From positions 78,709 to 142,708 of the forward strand of contig JACPVI010000053.1 of NCBI GenBank assembly GCA_016191815.1: DNA of 64,000 bases, written 5' to 3'. Source of the DNA: Myxococcales bacterium (GTDB taxonomy: Bacteria; Myxococcota; Myxococcia; Myxococcales; Myxococcaceae). A program made the position numbers and the translations under genes. The number at the start of each line of letters is the position of its first letter. Positions within the stretch are counted from its first letter, which is position 1. This document shows, piece after piece, positions 33,319 to 42,490 of the stretch. Under the pieces are notes generated by a model. It was given only the letters and a program-made list of their open reading frames with translations. It was not told the origin of the DNA and ran no database searches.

Positions 33319-36096
33319 TTGAGACTCCGAAAGCTCCTCCTTGCGTGCTGGGGCGCCCTGGCGGCGGCCGGCTGCCCGGCGGTCAACTCGCCCCCCTGCT
33401 CTTCCGACGCGGACTGCCCGGGAGGCCGCTGCCGGCGCAGCGCCTGCGGCCCCACCTGCCTCGAGGACACCGAGTGCGGCACGGAGCAGCTCTGCTCGGG
33501 TGGGAAGTGCGTGCCCCGCCCGGAGTGCGCCGCCGACGGCGACTGCGCCCAGGGCTTCGTCTGCAAGGCCGGGCTGTGTCAGTGCACCGCCGACTCCGCT
33601 TGTGCGCGGAACCAGTCGTGCGTCAACGGGCGCTGCGAGATCCGCAAGCGCTGCCAGGGGGACGAGGACTGCGCGGGCACCGGCCGCCGCTGCGAGGTGA
33701 CCCAGGGCCTGTGCATTCCTCCCTGCTCGCTCCCCACCGACTGCGCGCCGGGCACCGATCCGCGGCTGGCGGCGGCGCTCTACGTCTGCACCGAGGGGCG
33801 TTGCCTGCGCCGGTGCATCTCCGATCCATCGTGCGGCCCGGGGCTGATCTGCGAGTCGGGGACCTGCGCGGTGGCCCAGTGCCGCACCACCGCCGACTGC
33901 CCGAGCGGTCAGTACTGCACCGATCCGGACTTCGGCCGGTGCCGCGAGTACCAGCTCTGCTCGCGGAGCTCGGATTGCCCTAAGAACTACGAGTGCCGCG
34001 CCTTCCTGCCCGGCCAGTGCCCGCCCGGCTTCGACTGCACTCGCACCGTCTGCCAGGAGCTGCCTCGCTGCCTCATCGACACCGATTGCGTCAACCCGGC
34101 GAACCCCACGCAGCGGCGCGCCTTTTGCGAGGACGGCCACTGCCAGCCCACCACCCGCTGCACCTCGCCCACCCAGTGCGCGCAGGGGATGGCGTGCATC
34201 GGGGACCTCTGCGTGCCCGGCGCCTGCCGCGGTCACCCGGATTGTCCGCCCGCCCAGGCCTGCGTCGACGGGGCATGCGCCTCCGCGCCCGCGCCCGCGG
34301 ACGTGAACCTCCTGTCGATCGCGCCGAAGAGCGCGCTGGCGCAGGTGGGGGACACGGTGAAGTTCACCCTCATCGCCTACCGCTTGGACGGCTCGAGCTT
34401 CCCCTTGTGGTCCGGGTCCTTCGCGGTGCTCGACCCGCAGGGAAACCCGAGCGGCGCAGTCTCGGTGGACTCCACCGGCCGGGCGACCGCGCTGGCCGCG
34501 GGGAGTTGGATCATCCGCGGCTCGGTGAGTGGAGCCAACGTGGCGCCCCAGGATGCCTCGCTCACCGTCTACGCCGCGGCGCCGGCGGGACAGAAGCGGG
34601 TGCTGGTGGTGGAGGCGGCCTCCGGCTCGCCGATCGCCGGAGTGAAGGTTTTGGGCTGCGACAGCCCTCCGGCCAGCGGCCCTTGTCCATCGCCGGTGGA
34701 GATCGTCACCGGCGCCGATGGCCAGGCGCTCTTCCCGTTCACCGGCGCGACCGCCAGCTTCTCCGCCGCGTCCACCGCGGTCCGCTCCGACGGGCTGCCG
34801 CGCTACGACCGGGTGAGCGTGCTCGCCACCTCGGCCGGCGACGTGCTTCTGCCGCTCTCCGAGAACCCGGTCCACGGCGCGGCCGGCTACAACGGGTCGA
34901 TCTCCTTCGCCGACGTCCACTCCACCGGTGCCTACTGGGCGGGCTACGCGGTGCTGTCGATGGGAGACCTGCCCGACCTGGACCTGGCCACGCTCCTCGG
35001 AGAGCCGTTCATGGTCGACCTGCCCGGCATCCTTCCGCGCTTCCCGGTGCCCGGCAGCGTGGTGCTCTACACCTCGCCCGGCTTCGGCATCCCCCAGGAG
35101 GTGAAGGGCCGCTCGCTCGGGCTCGGCCAGGCCGGCAGCCGGACCGCGGTGGCCTTCGCCGGCCGCAGCGACATCGACATGCTGCAGGCGCTCAGGTCCA
35201 CCGAGCTGCTCGCCTACACCGGGGCGATGGACTACGCGGTGCAGCCGGGAGTCTCCGCCGCTCATCGTCCGAGGGTGCCGGACTACGCCGACGTGGACGG
35301 CGATGGGCTGTGCGCCCAGCCCCAGAAGTGCCCGCAGGGCTCCGAGGACGTGCCCGACTATGTCTCCTTCGCGCCGCTGGCGCTCCGGCCCGGCCGCGAG
35401 CAGCTCCGGCGCACGGAGATCGTCATCCCCAACCTCCCGGTCTACTTGGACACGGTGATCGTCTCGGCGGTGGAGACCGGCTACGCGAGCGGCGTCCTCC
35501 CGCTGGGCTTCTCCTCGCGCGGGGCGGGGCCGCCGGGGCAGGACGGGACCCGGCCGGTGCAGAGCATCCTCCTTCGCAGCGGCGCGCCCTACGGGGGCGT
35601 GGAGATCGGCGAGCCCGGCATCTGGGCGCTGGCGGCGAGCGCTTCGCAGTCCGGCGGCCTGCTCGGCTCGAGGGGCACCGTGTCCGCGCGGCTCACCCGC
35701 TCGCCCCTGTTGCCGGCCAAGGTGTTGATCGCCCCCTTCCTCCCGGCGGCGCTCGGCTCCTCTTTCTCCCCATCGTCGCGCACCCTGAGCCCGGGGCAGC
35801 CGGCGTGGAATTCGGTGTACTCGATGGGAGGTGAGCTGGCCCGGGTGGTGCTCACCGGCACCCAGCAGAGGCACCAGGTGTACTTCGTGGTGCAGGGATC
35901 GCAGACGGCGGTGCGGGTGCCCGACTCGCCGGCCGCGCCAGGGATCGATCCGGCCGGCCAGGCGAACGCCCGCTTGGAGGTGGTGGCAATGGACTTGAAG
36001 GCGGGCGTTACTGCGGGGGAAGCCCTGACCCTCGCCGGCCCAAACCTCTGGAATCTGTCACTGGCGATCGATGGATATTCCCGCTTCGAGCGCTAG
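33319..36096 (+). CDS. Large cysteine-rich lipoprotein with beta-sandwich C-terminus
   Basis: 925 residues from TTG 33319 (GGGAGGG 8 nt upstream). Lipobox AAAGC about residue 20. Residues 25-340 hold about ten Cys-rich repeats of the type C-x-x-D-x-D-C-x-x-G-x-x-C, each with 6 or so Cys. The region from about 345 has a bacterial Ig-like element (SIAPKSALAQVGDTVKFTL), then a carboxypeptidase-regulatory-like segment (VVEAASGSPIAGVKVLG), then long beta-rich sequence of no family I know. Probably a surface protein. Diverges from prkA with a 122-bp gap. Confidence 0.78.
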   Translation: MRLRKLLLACWGALAAAGCPAVNSPPCSSDADCPGGRCRRSACGPTCLEDTECGTEQLCSGGKCVPRPECAADGDCAQGFVCKAGLCQCTADSACARNQSCVNGRCEIRKRCQGDEDCAGTGRRCEVTQGLCIPPCSLPTDCAPGTDPRLAAALYVCTEGRCLRRCISDPSCGPGLICESGTCAVAQCRTTADCPSGQYCTDPDFGRCREYQLCSRSSDCPKNYECRAFLPGQCPPGFDCTRTVCQELPRCLIDTDCVNPANPTQRRAFCEDGHCQPTTRCTSPTQCAQGMACIGDLCVPGACRGHPDCPPAQACVDGACASAPAPADVNLLSIAPKSALAQVGDTVKFTLIAYRLDGSSFPLWSGSFAVLDPQGNPSGAVSVDSTGRATALAAGSWIIRGSVSGANVAPQDASLTVYAAAPAGQKRVLVVEAASGSPIAGVKVLGCDSPPASGPCPSPVEIVTGADGQALFPFTGATASFSAASTAVRSDGLPRYDRVSVLATSAGDVLLPLSENPVHGAAGYNGSISFADVHSTGAYWAGYAVLSMGDLPDLDLATLLGEPFMVDLPGILPRFPVPGSVVLYTSPGFGIPQEVKGRSLGLGQAGSRTAVAFAGRSDIDMLQALRSTELLAYTGAMDYAVQPGVSAAHRPRVPDYADVDGDGLCAQPQKCPQGSEDVPDYVSFAPLALRPGREQLRRTEIVIPNLPVYLDTVIVSAVETGYASGVLPLGFSSRGAGPPGQDGTRPVQSILLRSGAPYGGVEIGEPGIWALAASASQSGGLLGSRGTVSARLTRSPLLPAKVLIAPFLPAALGSSFSPSSRTLSPGQPAWNSVYSMGGELARVVLTGTQQRHQVYFVVQGSQTAVRVPDSPAAPGIDPAGQANARLEVVAMDLKAGVTAGEALTLAGPNLWNLSLAIDGYSRFER

Positions 36097-36126
36097 TGCA
36101 TTAAGGTCCCGCCAAGACGGGGGCTG

Positions 36127-37665
36127 ATGGACGCGATGAAGGACATCATCATCGGCATCGACCTGGGGACGACCAACTCCTGCGCCGCCATCGTCGAGGG
36201 CGACAACATTGGTATCCCGCAGGTGAAGCTCATCCCTTACAAGGGAGGGGAGTACACCATCCCGTCGGTCTTCGCGATCGACGACAAGGGGAACGAGCTG
36301 ATCGGCTACGAGGCGAAGCGCCAGTGGCAGCTCAACCCGAAGAACACCATCTACGGGGCGAAGCGCCTGGTGGGGAGGTCCTACCGCAGCGACATCGTGG
36401 AGACCTGGCAGAAGGCGGTCGCCTACGCGGTCCGGCCGGGCAAGAAGAACGACGTGGTGATCGACATCGCCAAGCGCGAGTTCTCGATGCAGGAGGTGAG
36501 CGCGAAGATCCTCAACAAGATCCGCGACGTCGCCTCGAACCACCTCAAGACGCCGGTGAAGCGGGCGGTGGTGACGGTGCCGGCCTACTTCACCGACCGG
36601 CAGCGGCAGACGGTGAAGGACGCCGGGAAGCTGGTGGACCTTGAAGTGGTGCGGATCATCAACGAGCCCACCGCGGCGTCCTTGGCCTACGGGGTGGGAA
36701 AGCGCCTCAACGAGCGGGTGGCGGTCTATGACTTGGGCGGCGGCACCTTCGACGTGTCGATCATCGAGATCCGCGACCGGGTGTTCGAGGTGAAGGCCAC
36801 CGGGGGCGACATCTTCCTGGGCGGGCTGGACTTCGACAACGCCATCCTCGGGCACGTGCTCAAGGACTTCGCCTCCAAGACCGCGATCGACCTCTCCACC
36901 GACCCGGTGGCGATGCAGCGGATCAAGGACCTGGCCGAGCGCACCAAGTGCGATCTCTCGGCCCGCGAGGAGGTCCCCTTCAACATCCCCTTCATCACCA
37001 TGACCTCGCAGGGGCAGCCGCTGAACATCGAGATGAAGTTCAGCCGGAAGCTGCTCGAGCAGCTCACCTCGCACCTGGTGGACCGCTCGCTGCAGATCGT
37101 GGCGAAGGTGCTGGTGGACTCGGGGCTATCGACCAAGGACATCGACGAGGTGCTCCTGGTGGGCGGGCAGACCCGCATGCCGGTGGTGCAGGACCGGCTG
37201 ACCAAGTTCTTCGGCAAGTCGCCCTCCAAGGGGGTGCACCCCGACGAGGCGGTGGCGATCGGGGCGGCGCTCTACGCGCACTCGCTAGAGGACGACACCA
37301 ACTTGAAGCTCCAGCTCCTCGACGTGATCCCGATGGCGATCGGGCTGGAGAAGGCCGGGGGCTCGTTCCACGTGGTCTTCCCGAGGAACGCCGCCATCCC
37401 CAACGCCAAGCAGCTCACCGCCACCACCAGCTACGACCAGCAGACCGAGCTGGCGATGCGCATCTTCCAGGGCGACAACGAGGCGGTGACCCGCAACGAG
37501 CTGTTGGGCGAGTTCACCTTCTCGGGGATCCGCTCCGACCGCGCCGGCAAGGTCCAGGTGGAGGTCACCTTCGACGTCAACGTGGAAGGCATCCTCACCA
37601 TGCACGCGCGCGATCCGGCCAGCGGCAAGGAGATGCAGACCACCGTCCGGGTGACTTCCTCCTGA
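36127..37665 (+). CDS. Hsp70/DnaK-like chaperone lacking the alpha-helical lid
   Basis: 512 residues. Full ATPase domain: GIDLGTTNSCAAIVEG, VVTVPAYFTDRQR, INEPTAASLAYG, VYDLGGGTFDVSII and LVGGQTRMP. The substrate-binding beta sandwich follows, and the protein stops at ASGKEMQTTVRVTSS, exactly at the beta/alpha junction of canonical DnaK (about 640 residues). The helical lid and its linker to GrpE/DnaJ-related tails are missing. Myxobacteria have several such paralogues, and some are needed for motility or development. Adjacent clpX is convergent and unrelated in operon terms. Start at ATG 36127 or ATG 36136. Confidence 0.9.
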   Translation: MDAMKDIIIGIDLGTTNSCAAIVEGDNIGIPQVKLIPYKGGEYTIPSVFAIDDKGNELIGYEAKRQWQLNPKNTIYGAKRLVGRSYRSDIVETWQKAVAYAVRPGKKNDVVIDIAKREFSMQEVSAKILNKIRDVASNHLKTPVKRAVVTVPAYFTDRQRQTVKDAGKLVDLEVVRIINEPTAASLAYGVGKRLNERVAVYDLGGGTFDVSIIEIRDRVFEVKATGGDIFLGGLDFDNAILGHVLKDFASKTAIDLSTDPVAMQRIKDLAERTKCDLSAREEVPFNIPFITMTSQGQPLNIEMKFSRKLLEQLTSHLVDRSLQIVAKVLVDSGLSTKDIDEVLLVGGQTRMPVVQDRLTKFFGKSPSKGVHPDEAVAIGAALYAHSLEDDTNLKLQLLDVIPMAIGLEKAGGSFHVVFPRNAAIPNAKQLTATTSYDQQTELAMRIFQGDNEAVTRNELLGEFTFSGIRSDRAGKVQVEVTFDVNVEGILTMHARDPASGKEMQTTVRVTSS

Positions 37666-37699
37666 GGACCCGCACCGCTCGCCGCCTCTGATCTGGCCC

Positions 37700-38980
<1,281 letters not shown>

Positions 38981-39207
38981 TACGACCTCCCAACCGCTTC
39001 GGCCCTACCTCATAGGCTCGATGCTACTACACCGGGCCCACCCCAGAAATTTGGGCGCCAACACCTCGCGGGAAAATATAGGGCGTCCGATCAGTGCCGC
39101 GCCAGGCCATCGCCCTCGCCGCGCTGCGCCGTGACTGGAGCCGGATCAACGCCCTGGAATTGACGCCCGGGGGCCGCGACACCATTGCACCCGCGCTCGC
39201 AGGGCCG

Positions 39208-39219
39208 CAGGCCGGCCTG
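39208..39219 (-). terminator. 12-bp palindrome after the uncharacterised gene at 39223
   Basis: CAGGCCGGCCTG is a perfect palindrome 3 bp beyond the stop of the 39223-39840 gene. It could be a terminator hairpin or a protein-binding site for the clpX upstream region (38981-39222). Confidence 0.3.
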
Positions 39220-39222
39220 GCG

Positions 39223-39840
39223 TCAGCTTTGCTGCGCAGTCAGCTCTTCGACATCCTCGGCCAGCGCCGCCGCGCGCTCGGCGATCGCCCGGGGGACCTT
39301 GCGCGTCCTCGCCAGCTCTTCGGCGAGCCTGTGGGCCATCGCGGACAGCCTGCGGAGCTGCTGCGCCTCGGTCCGCTCGCCCTCCGGCGCTCTGTAGCGG
39401 TCCGAGAGCTCCCGCCTCAGGTCGGACCAAGACCGCTCCGGGTTCCAGATGGAGTCGCGGATGCCCCGGTACTCCTGGGCGCTGAGCTGGCCGCGCTCCT
39501 CCGCCCCGGCCAAAACCTCCACCACCTCGAAGGCGGGCGCAGTCTCGGGGAGGTCCTCGCCAAAGAGCGCCTTCGGCTCGTGGCGGGAGAGGAAGGAGTA
39601 GCTGCGCACCAGCTTCTCGGCGGTAGCCTTGCGGATGTGCAGCTCCTTGGCGCAGTAGCCCTCGAAGGACTCGAAGCCCCACTGCTGGAACAGCCCCTCG
39701 TCGCGCACTCGCACCAGCATCCGCCCCAGCTCGACCCAGCCGGCCTTGAACCGGCGGGCGGCCGTCAGCACCGAGTGCCGGAAGGAGCCGGGCGTGACCT
39801 GCCGGGCCTTCTCGAGGAGCGCCGCCTGGGCGTCGGACAT
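39223..39840 (-). CDS. Uncharacterised helical protein
   Basis: 205 residues, no signal peptide, mostly helix-forming and charged. Central segments FEGYCAKELHIRKATAEKLVRSY and SAQEYRGIRDSIW are recognisable as a conserved block shared by hypothetical myxobacterial proteins, but I cannot name a family. The C-terminus is rich in Ala, Glu and Arg. It lies 9 bp downstream of the AgmX-like gene, so it is likely co-expressed. A palindrome at 39208-39219 just beyond the stop may be part of a terminator. Confidence 0.6.
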   Translation of the reverse strand: MSDAQAALLEKARQVTPGSFRHSVLTAARRFKAGWVELGRMLVRVRDEGLFQQWGFESFEGYCAKELHIRKATAEKLVRSYSFLSRHEPKALFGEDLPETAPAFEVVEVLAGAEERGQLSAQEYRGIRDSIWNPERSWSDLRRELSDRYRAPEGERTEAQQLRRLSAMAHRLAEELARTRKVPRAIAERAAALAEDVEELTAQQS

Positions 39841-39849
39841 GGGCGCTCT

Positions 39850-40752
39850 CTAGCCCTTTCCGATCTTGAAGGACAGGCCAACGGTGGCTCGCTCGCCCTC
39901 GTAGGGCTTGAAGGGCCACTTCTGCAGCTCGCGGAAGAGGCACTCCTTGAGCGGGCCCTCGCGGAAGGTGGGGTGGTCGATCCAGAGCTTGGCCACCCGG
40001 CCGTCGTTGCCGATCACGAACTCGATCGGGATCTTCGCGTTCAGCCCGGGGCTCTTCTGCGCCTCCGCCACCAGGCAGGGAAAGAGCGTCTTCTGCTTCG
40101 ACGCCACCACCGCGTTGATCGAACCCTGGTCGAACTTGGCGGTCTGCATTCCGTCGGGGTCGTCTGCCGCGTCGGTGAGCTGGGCCTTCGAGGTCCGCGA
40201 GGGCCGGTCGGCCGAGGCGACCGCTCCGCTCGAAGGGCGCTCCGTGCGGGAGGTGGAGGGCCCTCCGGGGTAGTCGAGCAGGTCCTCGTCCTTGTGCGCC
40301 TTGGCCCGGCCGATCACCGGCGCGCCGACCGAGACCAGGCCCAGGTCGTCCCACAATTCCTGGGGGCTGGCGGTCGGGCGCGAGCGCGAAGCCACCACCG
40401 TCGCCACCGCCGCGGCCCCCGCGGCCACCGGCACCGTCACCGCGACCACCAGGGCGATCTTCAGCCGGCGGCGCCTGCGCTGGGTCTGCGCCAGCTCGGC
40501 GGCGCTTCGATCCACCCGCTGCTTGGCCTCGGCCTTGGCCAGGTGCACCTTGAAGAAGTCCACCTCGGAGAGGCGGATGAAACGGCCGCTGCCCAGCCGC
40601 TGCACTTCGGAGCGGCCGTCGAGATCGCCCGCGTACAGCTTCTCCACGATCTGGGCGGCGGGAACCGGGCCCAGCACCAGCTCTCCCTGGCGGAAGAGCC
40701 AGTCGCCCCCGCTGGTACCGAGATCGACCCCCAGCTTTTTCCCCGGCCTCAT
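39850..40752 (-). CDS. GYF_2 / AgmX-type membrane protein
   Basis: 300 residues. The N-terminal GYF_2-like domain is WLFRQGELVLGPVPAAQIVE with DGRSEVQRLGSG. One TM helix follows (about 98-120). A disordered Ser/Pro/Asp linker comes next, and then a C-terminal AgmX/PglI/TonB-like domain (IPIEFVIGNDGRVAKLWI) with two Cys (LFPCLV and KECLF) that could form a disulfide. This matches AgmX-like gliding-motility proteins of Myxococcus. It may instead be a generic periplasmic adaptor. Diverges from truA over 76 bp with AT-rich hexamers (TAATGT). Confidence 0.82.
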   Translation of the reverse strand: MRPGKKLGVDLGTSGGDWLFRQGELVLGPVPAAQIVEKLYAGDLDGRSEVQRLGSGRFIRLSEVDFFKVHLAKAEAKQRVDRSAAELAQTQRRRRRLKIALVVAVTVPVAAGAAAVATVVASRSRPTASPQELWDDLGLVSVGAPVIGRAKAHKDEDLLDYPGGPSTSRTERPSSGAVASADRPSRTSKAQLTDAADDPDGMQTAKFDQGSINAVVASKQKTLFPCLVAEAQKSPGLNAKIPIEFVIGNDGRVAKLWIDHPTFREGPLKECLFRELQKWPFKPYEGERATVGLSFKIGKG

Positions 40753-40828
40753 GCTCGAGCGAAATAATGTACCGGCCGGGTCGCGCGCCGCAATGGCGCA
40801 AGGCACCGGGCGGCCCGGAGCGCGGACT

Positions 40829-41659
40829 GTGGCCTCGAAGCGAGTTGCGCTGTGGGTCTGGTATCGCGGCGACCGCTTCCGCGGGTTCCAGACCCAACCC
40901 AAGGGGCCCACCGTCCAGCAGGCGCTGCAGGAGGCGCTGCTCCAAGCTGGAGTCTCGGCGCCGGTGCATCCCTCAGGCCGGACCGACCGCGGAGTCCACG
41001 CCAGGATGCAGGTGGTGAGCTTCCGCGCGCCGGAGGGGGCGGCCGAGGGCCTGGGCGAGATCCTCCGGCGGCGCTTGCCGGAAGGGCTGGGCGTCTGCGT
41101 CGCGCGCGAGGTGATGGAGGCGTTCCACGCGCAGTGGCGGGCCGTCGTGAAGGAGTACCGCTACCGCCTGGCGCTGCGCCCTCCGGACCCACGATGGCGC
41201 GGCGCCTGCTGGCAGGTCGCGGAGGACTTGCGGAGCGAAAGGCCAATCGCCCCGGAGCGCTTCGCCTCGCTTCTCGGCCGCTGCGTGGGCGCGCGCGACT
41301 TCTGGGCCTTCCACGCCAAGTCCAGCCCGCGAAAGGTGCGGCGGCTCTTCTCGGCGGAGGTGAGGGAGATCGAGCCGGGGCTCCTCGAGGCGCGGCTTTG
41401 GGGGGACAGCTTCGCGCGCTACCAGGTGCGCTACTTGGTGGGCTCGAGCGCGATGGCCGCGGCAGGGCTGCTCTCCGAGCAACAGCTCGAAGCCGCGCTG
41501 GAGGAGGCGGCGGAGATCCGCGGCTTCCGCGCGCCGGGCTCGGGGCTCACCCTGTGGGAGGTCCATTATCCTCCCGAGTTGGACCCGTTCACCCGCGAAG
41601 AGCGGCGCTCGCCTCCTCACCTGCCTCGAGCGCCGCCGTTCATCGCCCCAGAAGAATGA
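40829..41659 (+). CDS. truA: tRNA pseudouridine(38-40) synthase TruA
   Basis: 276 residues from GTG 40829, which has GGAG upstream. ATG 40793 would add 12 residues. Isomerises uridines 38-40 in the anticodon arm. The catalytic Asp lies in HPSGRTDRGVHARMQ. RALEVMEAFH-like EVMEAFHAQWRAVVKEYRYR and KSSPRKVRRLFSAEV are typical TruA parts, as is YLVGSSAMAAAG. Lacks nothing obvious. It converges with the RHH gene at 41728, leaving a 68-bp gap with no strong hairpin. Confidence 0.92.
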   Translation: MASKRVALWVWYRGDRFRGFQTQPKGPTVQQALQEALLQAGVSAPVHPSGRTDRGVHARMQVVSFRAPEGAAEGLGEILRRRLPEGLGVCVAREVMEAFHAQWRAVVKEYRYRLALRPPDPRWRGACWQVAEDLRSERPIAPERFASLLGRCVGARDFWAFHAKSSPRKVRRLFSAEVREIEPGLLEARLWGDSFARYQVRYLVGSSAMAAAGLLSEQQLEAALEEAAEIRGFRAPGSGLTLWEVHYPPELDPFTREERRSPPHLPRAPPFIAPEE

Positions 41660-41727
41660 GGGACCTCGAGCGCTTCGAATCCCGCTCGCGCCGAGCTGGT
41701 CGAGGCGCCCTCCTCGGCGACACTCGA

Positions 41728-41892
41728 TCAGGAGTCGAAGGAGTCCTCGTACTTCACCAGCAAGTCGTCGATCGCCTCGCGGAGGTACTCGCTCTGCCGA
41801 ATCCGAGTCGCGCGCGACAGCTCCTTGAGCGAGCCCAGCTTCTCGCGGCTGAGTCGGAACACCAGTGAGGTAAGGCGCGGTCCGTCGTGCAT
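41728..41892 (-). CDS. Small ribbon-helix-helix protein
   Basis: 54 residues. ATG 41892 follows GGAGGAGAC, an excellent ribosome binding site, which rules out the longer frames. A beta strand (RLTSLVFRLSRE) followed by two helices (KLGSLKELSRATRI and SEYLREAIDDLLVKY) is the RHH DNA-binding layout seen in antitoxins and CopG-like repressors. No toxin gene is next to it. Upstream on the same strand lies a beta-barrel gene with a 65-bp gap. Confidence 0.82.
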   Translation of the reverse strand: MHDGPRLTSLVFRLSREKLGSLKELSRATRIRQSEYLREAIDDLLVKYEDSFDS

Positions 41893-41957
41893 GTCTCCTC
41901 CCACAGAGGCGCACATGGTCGCACACGATCGGAGGCGGTCAAGAAATCGGGCGGCGT

Positions 41958-42488
41958 TCACTCGAGCAAATAAGAGCGGAACTGGAGCCCGACGATCAGC
42001 TCGGCATCGAAGCGGAGGGCTCCGCCGAAGCCGAGCTGAGCGGCGAGGCCGGTGAAGATTCCAGCGAGCGGCGACAGCTCGTATTGGAGCCCGAATCCGA
42101 CGCGGGGGCCGAAGGTGAGTTGAGGCGTGAGGTGCGCCGCCGCGTCGAGGTCGAAGAACGTCTTGAAGCGGCCGTGGCCGAAGTAGCCGCGGTAGCCGGC
42201 GGCGAGCGACCAATCGATCGATGGCCCACCGAGGGAGGCGCGGCCGAACGCCTTCAGCTCGTTCCCGTCGTGGCCGATGGCGATCGTCCCGCCGAGGTCC
42301 ACGTCCGCGCGCTGGCCCGACTCGAAGATACGGCCGGAGATGGCGGACTCCTTGTGCTCGACTCCGCCGGCCAGGAGCAGGCCCACAGACCCGCGGTGAT
42401 CGAAGCGCTCGTCGGCCCATGCGGGCGAGGAACCGGCCAGCGCGAGGAATCCGGCCAGCAGATGACCACCTCGCCAGCCTGGCGCCAC
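41958..42488 (-). CDS. Outer-membrane beta-barrel-like protein
   Basis: 176 residues from GTG 42488, two bases after the stop of the upstream gene. N-terminal signal ending AWA-DE (about residue 25). The rest alternates polar and hydrophobic residues in short strands with Gly turns (GSVGLLLAGG, GRASLGGPSIDWSLAAGYRG, QLTFGPRVGFGLQYE), typical of small barrels. It does not end in the usual Phe. Function unknown. Likely co-transcribed with the MYXO-CTERM-type lipoprotein gene upstream. Confidence 0.72.
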   Translation of the reverse strand: MAPGWRGGHLLAGFLALAGSSPAWADERFDHRGSVGLLLAGGVEHKESAISGRIFESGQRADVDLGGTIAIGHDGNELKAFGRASLGGPSIDWSLAAGYRGYFGHGRFKTFFDLDAAAHLTPQLTFGPRVGFGLQYELSPLAGIFTGLAAQLGFGGALRFDAELIVGLQFRSYLLE

Positions 42489-42490
42489 GC

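Noticed and set aside
39094..40767. Plus-strand frame opposite the AgmX-like and uncharacterised genes.
   Set aside because: Shadow of two real minus-strand genes with domains or ribosome binding evidence.
41728..41892. Antitoxin of a toxin-antitoxin pair.
   Set aside because: No toxin-sized partner gene adjoins. Upstream is a beta-barrel gene and downstream is truA, so only an RHH protein is called.
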